Notes: generated by a model not told the origin, from the letters alone. A stretch of 64,000 bases of DNA from Vermamoeba vermiformis (GCA_045837725.1 JBEWZL010000163.1:186001-250000); one strand, 5' to 3'; numbered from the stretch's first letter, positions 31,933 through 44,257 are shown. Numbers and translations are program-made.

Positions 31933-34900
31933 TTATTTAGCTTCAGGCTTGGCAATCAACAAGGCATGCACTAGCTGTTGCAATGTGTAGACGGGCTTAA
32001 ATTTGACGTTGCGGTCCAACAAACTCTTCAAGCTGCTCATATTCTGCTGCATGAATGCCAACAGATGTTTGATGGCTGTCTCCACATTGATCCAATCAAT
32101 CACGTGCTTGAGATCGGTATTGACTGCAGTGGCTGTGGCGCGTCGTCCCATGGTCCACACTTGCATTGTGTTCACCATGTGTTGGTGCTGCGCGGCAATG
32201 AATTCGTTGACGCCCTTGGGATTCTTCTCCATGGTCTGTTTGAGCCCGATCGAGCGAATCATCATCGCGCACTGACTCAAGCGCTTGCTCATCTTGACAC
32301 GATCAGCAGGAATCACTGTATGACACGTGTCAGTCACGCGTCCACAGTGGCTGTTTGACACTTACATCCGGGCAGCAGGTCGTATCTGTCGGGCTGTTCT
32401 AACAGGGGCGCGACAAAGTTGCACAGCCAGAGTGCCACTGCCAAATTTAGACTCTTGCCAGCAGCGTGCTTGGTCATGTTCCACATGGTGCTGTCAGAAT
32501 GTCAGATCGAGGTGTACACGACGACGATGATGTCACGTGACTTACACAGGCACCAGGGCAGTGCTGGTCGTCAAGAATTGAATCAGTTGCGTGCTCGCGG
32601 CCATAAATCGCTTCAAATTTTTCTTGTAAAAATCAGGGCCCTGGTCCTTGCCATCGAGCGGCAACTTCATCTTGGTCTTTTTGAGCTCTTCAATGAACGG
32701 TTGACTCACTTTGACCAGGAATGCACGGCCCAAGAATTGACTAATATGGTAAAATAGCTTGCCAGACACACCACAGCATTGCGAGTCTAAAAATAGCTCA
32801 ATCAGATGTGTCGTGCGTGTCAGTCAGTGCCACTTACCTAATATGGCAGCGTCACCGAGCGAGGTCGGGAATTCTTTGTGCAGCGCAGTCTCGAGCAAAT
32901 CTGCTGCCAGGGTCTCATTTGCATCTGCAAAGATGACTGACAGCGAGCGACACGTGACATCGCTCAGCTCGGGCGGCTCCACGGACTCGAAGGAGCTATT
33001 ATTAGCACTACCTGTCAGCAGTGCCTTGCCACCACTCACCAGGGCTGAGAACAGAGCACGTGGTGTGCGCGGCGTGGTGCTGCTATTATTAGTCGCAGGG
33101 CTGGCAGTGTTCAGTGAATTTCTGTTCTTGTCGACCAAGATCTCGACCAGGGCATCGGTCAGACACGGCTCGCGTTCATTGAACGTCGTCAACTCTTCAG
33201 TGAATGCCACCACTGACAGGTCATTCGCTGTCAAACTCGGTGCTGCAGTGAGTGCGGTCACGTGATTCGAGACTGCGCGGAACGGATTCACTGAAAGATA
33301 GCCCTGCGCGCCATTGCTGTACTGTGTGTCGTGCTGGCGGAGATTTTGTTCGAGATTCAACTTGACGCGATAGGGCAGTTCTACCAGGGCTCGTTAATGA
33401 AATTTCCACAAATAGGAGTTACGTACCAGTCAACAGGCGATGAATGTGGTTCAGTGAATCGGCCAAGTGCTCGGGTTCCACACTCGGTGCGGTGCTATTT
33501 ATAGCCTCAGCGTTGCGACCGGTCAGCATCGCGTCAATGAACTTGCGGAGGTATTGTTGATTGTAGGGCACGACAGTATTCAGTGCGGTCAACCACTCTT
33601 CACTGAACGGAGTGCCACGTGCCACACCCTGCAAGACCGTGCTGATCAGCACGAGTGCGCGTGAATTCTCCGCTGTCAACGTGCGGCGTGTCAACTGATA
33701 GCGCTCGGGATGTGTCACCGCGGGCAAGATGAGGCTATTTTTAGAGTGTGAGTGTCACTCGCCGTTCACTGAACGTCACTTACGCGTCAAAGAACAGCGC
33801 GCTCAATCGCGGCTGCAGCTGATCGAGCGGAATATTTCTATTTTTAGCACGCGTGTAGATGGAGCCATAAATAGCGCGCAACGACTCGGGCAGCAGTGTC
33901 ACGTGCTCGTAGATCTCCATGAGCAGCTGTTGCACGTAGCTCTTCACGTGGCGCTGGTTCTCGCTCACATCCTCGCGCGTGATCAGCACCGGATCCAACT
34001 CCAGCGATGTCACGTGCTCCAACACGCGCGTCACCACGCCCTGAATCACGCGCTGGAGATAGTCGATGCCGTGCAGTCGGTGGTGTCCTCCGACCAGGGC
34101 GCGGAACAATGGCGAGAACGAGTCACGTGACAGTTCAATCTCGACGAGGAGATCAATCACGTGCTCGAGTTGTCGCTGCGAGTGCATCACTACCGCGAGG
34201 TGTGCACCGAACTGCTGCACGAGCACGTGATCGACATCGTGCAGTACCTCTACCAGGGCCTTGATCGCTACGTTGCTGGCACTGTGGCCCTGTTCAGTGA
34301 ACAGCGCACTCAGCACGCGGTTGCGCGACAGCACGTGTCGGTGCAAGTGATTGGCGAGCATGGTGGTGACGACGTTGTTGTGCGCAGTGACCTCGCGCGA
34401 GGCAGCCAGTGTCACACTCGCACTCGTACCGGGACGCGTGGTCACGTGCTGCAGCCACACCTCCTCGCCCTCACCGCGCGGGGTCTGAACGGGCTCTGGT
34501 GCTCTGCAAGATAGGTTATACTACATCGTTATATATATATATATGATCAGTTAACACTCGGCACGATGACTTACTTGACACTCTCCACTGCGACAGGCGC
34601 GGGAATGGATGTTGCGCGCAGTGCTTTGAGTTCTTCAGTGAGTGCTGCCAGATCCTTGTCCGTGAGCAGTAGTGTCTCCTCAGCCTGATCCATCTCACGC
34701 GTGACTTCGTGCAGGTACTGGATGGCGAGTTCCAGCTGCGATTTTGTATTTTCTGCATTCTGACTCTGCAGTGTGCGCAATCGTACGATTTCATTATTGA
34801 CAAATAAGGTTTTCTCTTGCACGGCATCTTCGCGCAGTTTTTCAGCTTTTAACTGATTAGCTTTGTGCTGCTCGATCCGCTCTTTAATCAGTTGCTTCTT

Positions 34901-34984
34901 GTTCTCAGCCTCTTCTTCGAGCTGAGCTTTGAGCTCTCGCAGGTGCTTGAATTTATCCACCGTCCAAGGAGGCAATGAGGACAT
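31933..34984 (-). CDS. Coiled-coil protein with two apparent tandem RasGAP domains
   Basis: About eight exons encode roughly 900 residues. The start MSSLPPWTVDKFKHLRELKA opens a coiled coil of about 130 residues. The first GAP-like domain has LFRALVGG, fitting the arginine-finger LFRxxxL block, then IYEHVTLLPESLRAIY and ALILPAVTHPERYQL (the FLFLRFxxPAIxxP block). A second, weaker copy follows: GRAFLVKVSQPFIEEL, LAVALWLCNFVAPLLEQPDRYDLLP, and a terminal helical block. At its arginine-finger position I read AILDSQ, so the second domain may be inactive. RasGAPs speed GTP hydrolysis by Ras-type GTPases. Two acceptors are made by CTATTTTTAG or its complement. The stop overlaps AATAAA. The family call is by pattern and moderate. 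Confidence 0.62.
33110..34301. repeat. Cluster of TTCAGTGAA/TTCACTGAA words in the RasGAP-like gene
   Basis: Copies lie near 33110, 33196, 33287, 33450, 33599, 33765 and 34293, with a one-base variant at 33176. The word fits the TTCNNNGAA form bound by STAT factors in animals and Dictyostelium; that link is only a sequence resemblance. In the minus-strand gene they fall in exons (encoding FSEE, FTEE, FTEQ) and in one intron. Nine CACGTG hexamers share the same 1.2 kb. Confidence 0.75.
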
Positions 34985-35117
34985 GTTGAACTCTGTTGCA
35001 AATTGAATTGACAAAAGATAACGGAATCGGATTTTAGAGCCCCTCTGCGTCTATAAATAGCACAAACGATCTACAACAAGTGTGTTTTTACTATCTTCAA
35101 CATAAATACACGCACGA

Positions 35118-36992
35118 CTACAGTCGGAACTTGTCGTTGTACACATGTTGCGGGATGTACTCAAAGCTGAGTTGTCGTCCTGCAAACCAACGACCGTTCA
35201 TCGCTTCTGCGGCATGTCGCGCGGCATCAGGCTGTTGGAACTTGACATATACATTGCCCGCACTGTTCTTATCGACAAATATGTGCAGTACAGGCCCAAA
35301 TTTCGCGCACTCCTCTTCCACGTCGTCGCGAATCTCGCGATCGAACTCGGGATCATCTTCAGTGGCAGGATCAAACATGTTTTTGAGCACAATGCACGGA
35401 CTGTTGGCAGCAGGTGCAGCCATGAGTGCGAGTGGATCGGCAATCGCTTCATCGCGCTGCAGCTTGGCCATGAGCAGCACACGTGACTTGGCATTCAGTG
35501 CCACGCCCCCGCCCTCGTCGTCGAGATCGTTCAGCGGCAGTGCGGCACCACCCATCTCGCTGCCACTGCTCTTGCTGCCACTCTCCGTCACGGCATTCAG
35601 ACGCAGCTGTTTGCCCATCAGTTCGTGGCCATTCACCTGGGCCATGGCGCGCTTGCCGTCCTCAGTCTTGCGGAACTGAATGAAGCCGTAGCCGCGACTG
35701 CGCGCACTCTCCACGTCCTTCTGAATGCTCACAAAGTCCAGCTCGCCGTAGGGCTCGAAGATCTTGCGCAGCTCGTCCTCCGTCACATTCACGTGCAGAT
35801 TGCCCACGTACAGCCGCAGTGGGCCCTGGGATGAGGCCCTGAGGACAGTACTGTCAGTGCCATTGCCTTATTTGGTCATTGCTCTACTTACGCAGCGCGA
35901 TTCTTTTCAGCTTGCGTGGGCTGCACATTGACAATTTTGCCCATAAAAGGAGTGCCAGACAGAGTGATGGCCCTGTCCACTGCTGACATCTCGTAGAACT
36001 CCACATAACCTAATCTGGAAATCACGTGGTCAGCGATCAGTGGGTGCTATTTTTAGCTCGCTTGTACTTGCCCTTTAGATTTGCGTGAATTTCGATCAGT
36101 AATTAAACGAACCTAAAGGTCAGTCAGTAAGTGACAGGTGTCAAAGAGTCAGACTCGCAGCAAACTTACATCACGAACTTTGCCTGCTGGCAAAAAGAAT
36201 TCGTATATTTCACGTTCACGTGCTTTGACTGGCATGTTGGTCACGAACACCGTGCGCAGATCACGATCCGAGTCATCGACCACTAGAGCATTCAACCAAT
36301 TAGTAACTGACGAAACGAACCTGCATGCGGAGATACACGTATCTCCATATATGTACATACGCGGAGATTTCGATCGCTCGAGAGATTTCCCGCGATAACT
36401 CCTGTCGCGACCATCAGCGGTGCGTGTGCTCGTGCGGCCTCGACTGCGCGAACGACGTCTGTGCTTGTCACGTGATCTGCTGCGCGATCTTCTGTGACGA
36501 TCACGTGATCTTGATCTGCGGTGTCTGTCACGTGATCGACTGCGTGTTCTGCGACGTTTGCGGTCACGTGATCTGGATCTGGATCTGTTGAACAACGGTG
36601 AGTACAATCACTGCGCAACAACATTCATATAGCATATTAATTGTATATGCATCTAATACGAACCTTCTTCGCTTCTCTCCTCGTTCTCTGTCTCGATCGC
36701 GTCGGTCTTTATCGCGTTCTCTGTCGTTATCTTTACTCGAATGTTTGCTATTATTATCGTCATCACGTTTGTTACCATTCTCAGCTGAGTGACTCTCCTT
36801 CTTATCTTCCGTCTGGTGGTTTCAGAATTATTATTATTATGCAGATCTTGAAAATATTTTGATAATTTTTTTCAATTTTAAATAATAATTTGCCTCGCTA
36901 TTTACTCGACAAGAGAATGCCATCGATGAAATATATGTTACCTTATTTAGAGACTCCTCCAGTAATTTTTCCACGTCCAGATCGTCGCCCAT
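35118..36992 (-). CDS. RBM39: RBM39/CAPER-type splicing factor
   Basis: About seven exons encode roughly 500 residues. An acidic start (MGDDLDVEKLLEESLNK) leads to a long Arg-Ser/Arg-Asp domain. The first RRM follows (DLRTVFVTNMPVKAREREIYEFF), the second has LYVGNLHVNVTEDELRKIFEPYG, and the third is a UHM-type RRM with IKDDV-like REIRDDVEEECAKFG, FVDKNSAGNVYVKF and GRWFAGRQLSFEYIP. This order is that of RBM39, a U2AF65-related splicing coactivator. The intron at 36283-36360 is 78 nt long, a multiple of three, with no stop in frame, so its retention would only insert 26 residues. Another intron has the palindrome TGACAGGTGTCA. Confidence 0.94.
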
Positions 36993-37279
36993 TTCTCGTT
37001 CACTAGTGAGTATTATTATATCAGTGCGAGATTCGTATGAACACAATCAATTGTCTACAGCTGTGTATTATAGTGTGCGTACAAGCCAAACTAGTCGTGT
37101 GGTTGTGGTGGAAATAACGCGCAAAGTGAGAGTTCTAAGCAGAGTCGCACTCAGAACACGTGCTGCCACCAAGCACTAGGCCACTCGCATATTCATAGAC
37201 TACTAGTATTTATGAAGTACCCGTCAGCCTCTAACTGCTCGCTGCTTGATTTCAGTTATTTTTTATTGCACTGTCGAGC

Positions 37280-39583
37280 ATGGCACATCTAGACACGCAG
37301 TTGCGTGCCAAGCATCACGTTGCACCGCGAAGAATTGAATTCGCACCAGCACGACATCCAGAAGCCGCGTCATTTCAGTGGAATCCGAAATATCCGCCAA
37401 TCAACGGCAACTCTGCGCCGATCAGATCCACAGACACGGTCAAGAACAAAGCTGATAGCTCTAAGGATAGTAAACAACTCGCTGAACCTACTTATGAGGT
37501 ACCTTTGCCTCCTGCTGGACTTCAATGGAATGAAAAACGAGAGATGGGCTGTGGATTAGAAAATCTGGGCAACACGTGCTTTTTGAACTCAGCGCTACAA
37601 TGTCTTACATATACACCGCCACTCGCCAATTTAGTACTGCAACGTTGGCACACAAAATCATGTGCGTAATGACGATCGGGCGTGGATCTTGTTAAAACCA
37701 AAAATACTCACCGTGCTCCAAATAATTTAACAGCACGATCAATAATAATATTTTTCCTAATATTATTGTTAATTTCAGGCCGCAAACCGAATGCGTGTCT
37801 GGCCTGCGAGCTCGAGCGACACATCTACAACGCCCTCACTCGCAAGCGCAACACGAGCTTTGCACCCAAGAACATTGTTGGCAATCTCAAGCGTGCGTAA
37901 CACACAGGTGCCTGTGTCTCGTACTGACAGCGCTAGCAGGGATCGGCAAGCACTTTCGTCTGGGCCGGCAAGAGGACAGTCACGAGTTCATTCGCTACTT
38001 GATTGAAGGCGTGCAGCTCGCGATGAGCACGGACAAATTGACACGTGTCGACCAGGGCGCGCTGTTCTCGGTGTTCGGCGGCTATTTGCAGAGTCAAGTC
38101 AAGTGTCAGCAGTGCGGCTACGAATCGAACACGATCGATCCCGTGCTGGACATCAGCTTGGAGATCAAATCGAAGCACATTCACAGCATTCAGTCCGCGC
38201 TCAGTCACTTCTGTGCCCCCGAGATACTCGATGGCGACAACAAGTACAAGTGTCCGCGCTGCAACAAGAAGGTGCGCGCGCAGAAACAGTTCACCATTCG
38301 CCAGCCCCCGCACGTGCTCACGCTGCAGCTCAAGCGCTTTGGCTTCATGGGCCTGTTTGGCGGCAACAACAAGATCACCAAGGGCATCAACTACCCCGAT
38401 CAGCTCACCCTCGATCCCTATCTCTCGCACCGTCCGCAGCACGCGCACACCTACTCGCTGTACGGCGTGTTGGTGCACACGGGGGCTTCCACGCACTCGG
38501 GCCACTACTTCAGCTTCGTGCGCGCAGCCAATCAGCAGTGGTACCGCTGCGACGACCATCACGTGAGTCAAGTGTCACATGCCACCGCACTGCAACAGAA
38601 CGCCTATCTCTTGTTCTACATCAAGAACGAGCACGCGACACCTGTCAAACAAGCACCTGTCATCAATGGCAAATCTCCGCTCAAATCTCCTGATGTCAAT
38701 AATGAGACACGTGTCAAAGACAAGCCCGTCAGGCATGAAAATGGAGTCAACGGACACAGTGTGACACCTGTCAAAACAACACCTGTCAAATCAGTGCAAC
38801 ACGTCGCCGAGTCAAATGGCGTCAATGTCGATGAACCAAAATCACGTGTCAATACCTCACCTGTGACACCTGTCAATCATACACCCGTGTCAATTAGAGG
38901 CTCAGGTGAGTGGCGTGTACGCGACTTGTCAGCACTGAGCAGTCTCCTTAATGGCAATCACGTGACACCTGTCAGCGAGAGATCACCAGCTCAACATTCA
39001 GTGAATTCAATGACAGACACGACAGATGTCAAAGTGTCACCTACACGTGTCACTAACAGCAAGCCTTCGAGTGACACCAGCACTGCGAGTGTGACACGTG
39101 TCAAAGTGAGTGTTCCACCGTCGCCCAAATCAGTCGTCGAACAGTTGCAAACACTGAGTCAGGCGCAAGGTAAGTCCGTTGACAGCACGCACGCGGTACT
39201 CACCTGCTGTCAGCGAGTGCGTGGGATGTGCCGGACGGTGCGCGCGTGCTGGCCGAACAACAGGCCCTGGTCAATCGCGTGAGTGGCACCAAACGCAAGC
39301 GCGACGAGTACGATGTGGAGTACGACCGCGGCAAGGTGAAGAAGAGCAAGCGCCAGCACATTGATCCCTTCCACGGCACTGCGGCCAATCCATTCCAAGC
39401 TGTGCAGAATCACGCGATTGCTTCGAAGCGACCACTCGCGGGTACGTACCTGGTGCTAGGTGTTGGTTGTAACAGTCTAATCATACGCGCGTACTGATCG
39501 GAGCACGCCAGGGGTGACAAGCAGCAAGAAGAACAACAAGCACAATAAGAACAAGAAAAAGAAGCACTTCAAGCACGATTGAG
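37280..39583 (+). CDS. USP36: USP36-type ubiquitin carboxyl-terminal hydrolase
   Basis: About five exons encode roughly 670 residues. The catalytic cysteine box is [20 protein letters not shown], followed by [14 protein letters not shown], zinc-finger CxxC pairs (CQQCG, CPRCNKK) and the histidine box [15 protein letters not shown]. About 190 disordered residues follow, largely written by TGACACCTGTCA/ACACGTGTC words (repeated TPVK, TRVK). The end [15 protein letters not shown] and a Lys/His-rich nucleolar signal match the C-terminus of USP36, which deubiquitinates nucleolar and ribosome-biogenesis proteins. It is head-to-head with RBM39 (287 bp). Confidence 0.92.
38637..39103. repeat. Palindrome-word cluster encoding the disordered USP36 tail
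   Basis: Exact TGACACCTGTCA lies at 38762, 38864 and 38963, and TGACACGTGTCA at 39092. Near-copies lie at 38637, 38653, 38706, 38780, 38843 and 39046. They are translated in the same frame more often than not, giving a repeated T-P/R-V-K peptide, which makes this the densest run of the word in the window. Confidence 0.85.
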
Positions 39584-39742
39584 GCGAGAATATTATTGAG
39601 AATAGTGTTCAGTTGTATATAAGCGAAGTAAATGTAATCAGTGGTTGTAATTAGCGAACGACAACACGACTGCGAGGTCACTGTATTTGTAGTGATATAT
39701 ATTGATATTGTATTTACATATGATTTAAGGGTTTGAAATCAA

Positions 39743-40378
39743 ATGAGCAGCAAGAATAAGAAAGAGAAGGACAGATCTGACCTGCCGAGCAATCGCAGCG
39801 ATATTCACGAGCGTAATAACATGGAAGCGTATGTACAATACAATTATAATATGGCATAATACAATGTAACATAATTAATACAATACCAAGCAATCAATGA
39901 GCAGTTAATAATATTTGAATAATTAGAGAAATTGATCCAGACTTTCAAAAGCAAGCACGCAAGATGTTAGAACGGTAATCAATATTGAACTATTTAAGCA
40001 CATTACTTTGAGTTTTCGAGATTTTGGATCGCGATCTAACTTTTACTGATAATTATTAGATATCTTGACCAAGCCATTCAATATGAACCAAATGGTGCTG
40101 TAAATAATAATAATAGCAAGTGCGATAACCGCACGAAACAAGAGCACGAGAGCGAATCCGGCATTTACTTGTTGAAGAACAGCAAACAGTGCGCAGCATT
40201 CGATGAATTCCGCGATATAGATGCACCAATGTTGATGAAGAAGAAACCTATTGTCTCAGATAGTAGTGATAGTGACAGTGACAGCGAGGACGAGCGAATC
40301 CGCAGTGTAGCGGTGCAGTTTAACCCTACAAGCGGAGGATTTGATGCAAAGACTGAAAGTACCAAAAATAAAAGGTGA
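39743..40378 (+). CDS. Small acidic protein, possibly CUSTOS-like
   Basis: Three exons encode about 145 residues: MSSKNKKEKDRSDLPSNRSD, then EIDPDFQKQARKMLERYLDQAI, then ESGIYLLKNSKQCAAFDEFR and an SDSDSDSED acidic run. The pattern of a short helix (xFxxxxxKxLxxxLDxxI) followed by a GIxLL-S strand resembles vertebrate CUSTOS (C12orf43), a nuclear-envelope and Wnt-linked protein, but the similarity is short. The exon borders keep frame and have good acceptors (TTAG after AAT), so the gene is likely real. The AGGTGA at the stop could also be a donor to an unseen exon. Confidence 0.5.
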
Positions 40379-40558
40379 TTTGACTCAATAACAGTTGATT
40401 ATTGCGGGTACAAATGCATGCCGGCCAGGGGTTTCGCACTAATGTTAGGGTAGAAATTTGAGTGAAATTCACTTCGGACCAGCGAAGATTTTTGTTTTGG
40501 ACCGAAAGATTTTCAATTTCAACTTAATATTTAGTGCTAAGAGCATAGGAGATTCATC

Positions 40559-41394
40559 ATGCCAGTAAGTACATACAGCACAATACGCATTGACGCAAGA
40601 AAATATTGTCCGAATCTTGATTCAACAGTTATTATTTGTTGAGCTTTGATATCTACGTAGAGCTACAATTTACCACGATATTACAGTAAGTATTAATATT
40701 ATATATTTTCAGGTTCAACACTCCCAATTCAATAACGCTCAAGTGCGCATCATTTCTAACATCCCCATCTTGCCTCTTAAAACCAAGTATAAGGGCCCTG
40801 CTCCCCCAGGCTCAGGTATATTTCATTATTAACATAGTTCATATTTAATTACTGTGCTATTATTTTAATTAAAGCAGTTCTTTCCCAAGATTTCGCTTTA
40901 GCAAAAAAAAAATCTTTCCCTTTATTTCAAGTAGCACTATGACGCTATAAATAATTGCTAATATTTATACACCTAATGCAGATGCTGAGGAAGATATTGT
41001 CGACGAAACACTCAAGTTGTTCAAGCCCAACGTGTTGTTCCGTAACTTTGAAGTGAAGGGTGCTGGTGATCGTTTGCTCATCTATTTGAGTCTCTATGCT
41101 GCTCAATGCTTGCGCAAGATTGCAGGCAAGCCCAAGGCTGATGCTGAGAAATTGCTCTACACTTTGGCACTCGAAAACTTCCCCATCCCCGGTGACGCCA
41201 AGTTCGTCTTGGGAGGTCTTGTCAGTGCTCCTGCTAACCGTCAAGACGCTGAAATGTTGCGCCAATACCTCACTCAGTGCCGTCAAGAGCTCGGTTTGCG
41301 TCTTGTTCCTCTCGTGTACAAGGATGCGACCAGACAAGACAAGTGGTGGATGTGCTTCTCAAAGAAAAAGTTCTTGAACATGTCTCTTGATTAG
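40559..41394 (+). CDS. ARPC3: Arp2/3 complex subunit 3 (p21-Arc)
   Basis: Three exons encode about 175 residues, as in other species. The first coding exon is only ATGCCA, splicing to VQHSQFNNAQVRIISNIPIL and LPLKTKYKGPAPPGS. The last exon has IVDETLKLFKPNVLFRNFEV, the ENFPIPGDAKF loop, PANRQDAEMLRQYL and WWMCFSKKKFLNMSL. The Arp2/3 complex nucleates branched actin for motility and endocytosis, and its presence fits an amoeboid or phagocytic cell. Confidence 0.97.
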
Positions 41395-41542
41395 ATCACC
41401 TGTTGTAATTGTTTTCATATTAAATTAAGTGCACTCGCTTCGCGCGGTGTACCATTGTTACATTAATGATGTGCATTAATTAAGGGTTTACTATGTACAA
41501 GAGGGATACTACAGCGAGTATTATTATGATACAATGCAGCGA

Positions 41543-43494
41543 CTAGTTGTCACTTGAGACCACTAGCCGTGTGCGTGCTGCTGTACGAGCGAGGGACTGT
41601 GCTTTGAGAGGCGTGCCTTGGTGCTTGATCTGCACTCGACGCGCAGTGCCCGCAGACCAGGGCGATGAAGTGACATTAGAGTGTATGTTCATCTCATTGG
41701 CTGTGCGTGCAGCGAGGGGCTTAGGTGGCTGTGCGTTGACTTTGATGCGCTTGACTTGATGGTGTCGCACAGGTGTCACGGGCAGACTGGGGGTCATTTC
41801 TTCGAATTTGCGCTTGCGAGTCACGTGACTGAGCTCGTCGTCACTCGTGTCGGAGTCGCACACAGTCTCCGTCACAAACACTGTTTCGAGGTTCTGATAG
41901 GGTGGAAATATCACGCGACCCTTCTTCTTGTAGCTGCGCACTGGATCGCGCAGGGCAGACTTGTGCACACGCGATTCACAGCTAGTCTCGCACACGGGGG
42001 ACTGAGGTCGTGTCGCGAGTGGCATGGCCGCGGTGTTGAGTGCATTGCGCGCGAGTCGAATGTTCTCTTGCTTGAGCTGTTCGTTGAGTTTGACGAGCAC
42101 ATCAATCTGCTCTTGTTTCATGCGCAGCTCTTCTTGCAACTGCTTCACCTAGACAGCACACAGCTCAGTAACGCTGGACTGGTAGTGCAACTGCACCGCT
42201 CTTACCGCGTCACGCCAGGCAGGCAGGTCGAGTGTAGGGGCAGCAGGCACGGGCACTGGTCTGACCACGGCCTTGGCACTGACTGCAAATCTCAGGGCTG
42301 CAAGTGACTCCGCGCTGTGGGCTGCAGCAGGGGAGAGTGCAATGATGATGGCAATGCGTGCAGTGCCGAGCAGTGCTGGCGCTAGGGCACGAGTCAGCTG
42401 TGAGGCACGCCATGGCACGTGAGTAGTGCGCCGCGCGAGAGCGTGAATGACCAGTGCGAGTGAACTGAGTGACTTGTTGATGGCAATGGTCTCACCCATC
42501 GCTACTCCTTGCACTTGACTCGCTTTGACGCGCTCAGATCTGTAAAGTGAGATGAGTGCTGCATGGCGATAGAATACATAGAAGGCTATATATATGGAGA
42601 TGACTGCATGCAGCTGTTACTCACCCAGCGAGGTCAATTAACATGAGACACGCCTTGGCAGCCTTGTTGTGCACGCGAATACTCACAACGCAGTGAGATC
42701 TGGAGCTAGTGGCATTCATCTTGGTGGAGGTGACGGAGCGGTGCTTGTGTCCTATTTGAATCAGTCGTCGACCCTCCTCCGCTGAGTGGATGCGATGACG
42801 ACTCAAATTCGCGATTGTTAGACCCTCTTCAGTCTTGGCTAATCGCAGCCTATCAACCGATCAGTATTGTACCACTTGCGCGTACTGCTACTTACATTCG
42901 AGGATCAGTGTCCAAGTTCAACAAGTCGTAGATCAGCTCGTTGTAGATCTCAAAGATGCTCATTTCAATCACGGAATCACCTCCGCGCTGTTCTGCGCTC
43001 TGAAACAGCTCGTGAATACTGCGCATATAGACGCCAGGGTCCTCTTCAGTGCCATCCATCGTATAGGTCTTGCCTGCACCTGTTTGACCGTACGCGAATA
43101 TGCATCCAGAGTAGCCCTCGAGGACCGACAAGACGAGAGGTCGGATGCGTTCAAATACTTGTTGCTGCGAGCACTCGGCATCGAGTACGTGATCAAATGT
43201 AAAGGCCTTGTCTTCTAATAAGACTTGACGGGCTCCACTGTCCGTTTTAACAGCTAATGGCTCTTGTAATTCACATCCAAGAGGTCTGCGCACTCTGCAC
43301 AACACTTGTACGTGCTCCCCTGCATCGCACAATTAGTCGATGATTGATATATCAATACGAAGATTAATCCAATCAATTACCTTCTTGGTTTAATTCTTCA
43401 TCCGAGTCGAGGTTCTAAAATAGGTCAGTATTTTACTGTGATTTAATGTGATACACACCTCATCATAATCAATATTTAACTCTTGTGTGGACAT
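41543..43494 (-). CDS. Kinesin-like motor protein with an N-terminal motor
   Basis: About six exons encode roughly 560 residues. After an acidic start (MSTQELNIDYDE, NLDSDEELNQEG) the motor begins with VQVLCRVRRP. It has P-loop GQTGAGKT, switch I NATSSRSH and switch II DLAGSE. The motor ends near LAALRFAVSAKAV, followed by about 50 residues of coiled coil (KQLQEELRMKQEQIDVLVKL) and a basic, Ser/Pro-rich tail. The domain order gives a plus-end-type layout. The short stalk and TPxx-rich tail suggest a mitotic or nuclear kinesin, but I cannot assign a class. It is head-to-head with POP5 (157 bp). Confidence 0.88.
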
Positions 43495-43651
43495 TGTTAA
43501 CAGAATTAAGTTCAAATGCGCAACGGTCACTAAAAAAATTAAAAATTGACAAGCAAAAAAACGCGCGCAAATGAACGGGTGCGCAGAGAATTCTTCATTC
43601 GAACACGATTGGTGATAGTTCGACCAACACAGACTATCACTGCTATCAACC

Positions 43652-44257
43652 ATGGTACGGTTCAAAAATAGATATTTTTTGATTGAGCTTAACTGGTCCA
43701 AGCGCACTCCACCACAAGGGTTGAGTAAAGAACATCTAGCCAGTGCAGTGCGCGAAAGTCTTCGTATTAATTTTGGAGATTTTGGCCTTAACTCGGTGAT
43801 TCAATTCCTGCAGAGTACGTTGACTAAATTAACCAAGGCTATTTTAAATAATTATTTTTAATTATTTATGGTTGCGACTTACATTTTATCTGGTTTAATG
43901 ACCAGCACTTCAGCTCGATTAACCATCGCAAATCTCATCTACTAATTATTGTATTTAGTAAAATATTACAACGAGAAAACAAACATCTGCATAGTTCGGT
44001 CCTCACGAGAGCGGTTTCGCATGGTTTGGGCAGCACTCAGCTTCATCACGCACATTGAAAATGACGACGTCTACATGCGCGTATTGCATGTGGGTGGTAC
44101 ATTAAAGTCCTGTCAAAAACAGGCAATCACCTTCGATAGGGAACTTGTACGGCTCATGCAAGCTAGCGAAGACGACTTGTCAGACGATGCAGATATTGAT
44201 AGCAACGAAAATACTAGCAAAGTTGACGACAAAATGGAGACAGATCCAGTCGTCTAG
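43652..44257 (+). CDS. POP5: RNase P/MRP protein subunit POP5
   Basis: Two exons encode about 155 residues. MVRFKNRYFLIELNW is the conserved start. After the intron come IRFAVKYY-like VKYYNEKTNICIVRSSRERF and MVWAALSFITHIEND, then RVLHVGGTLKSCQKQAI. The acidic tail is typical. POP5 is part of RNase P (tRNA 5' maturation) and RNase MRP (rRNA processing). The intron has a weak 3' end, and an A-rich region precedes the start. Confidence 0.95.
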
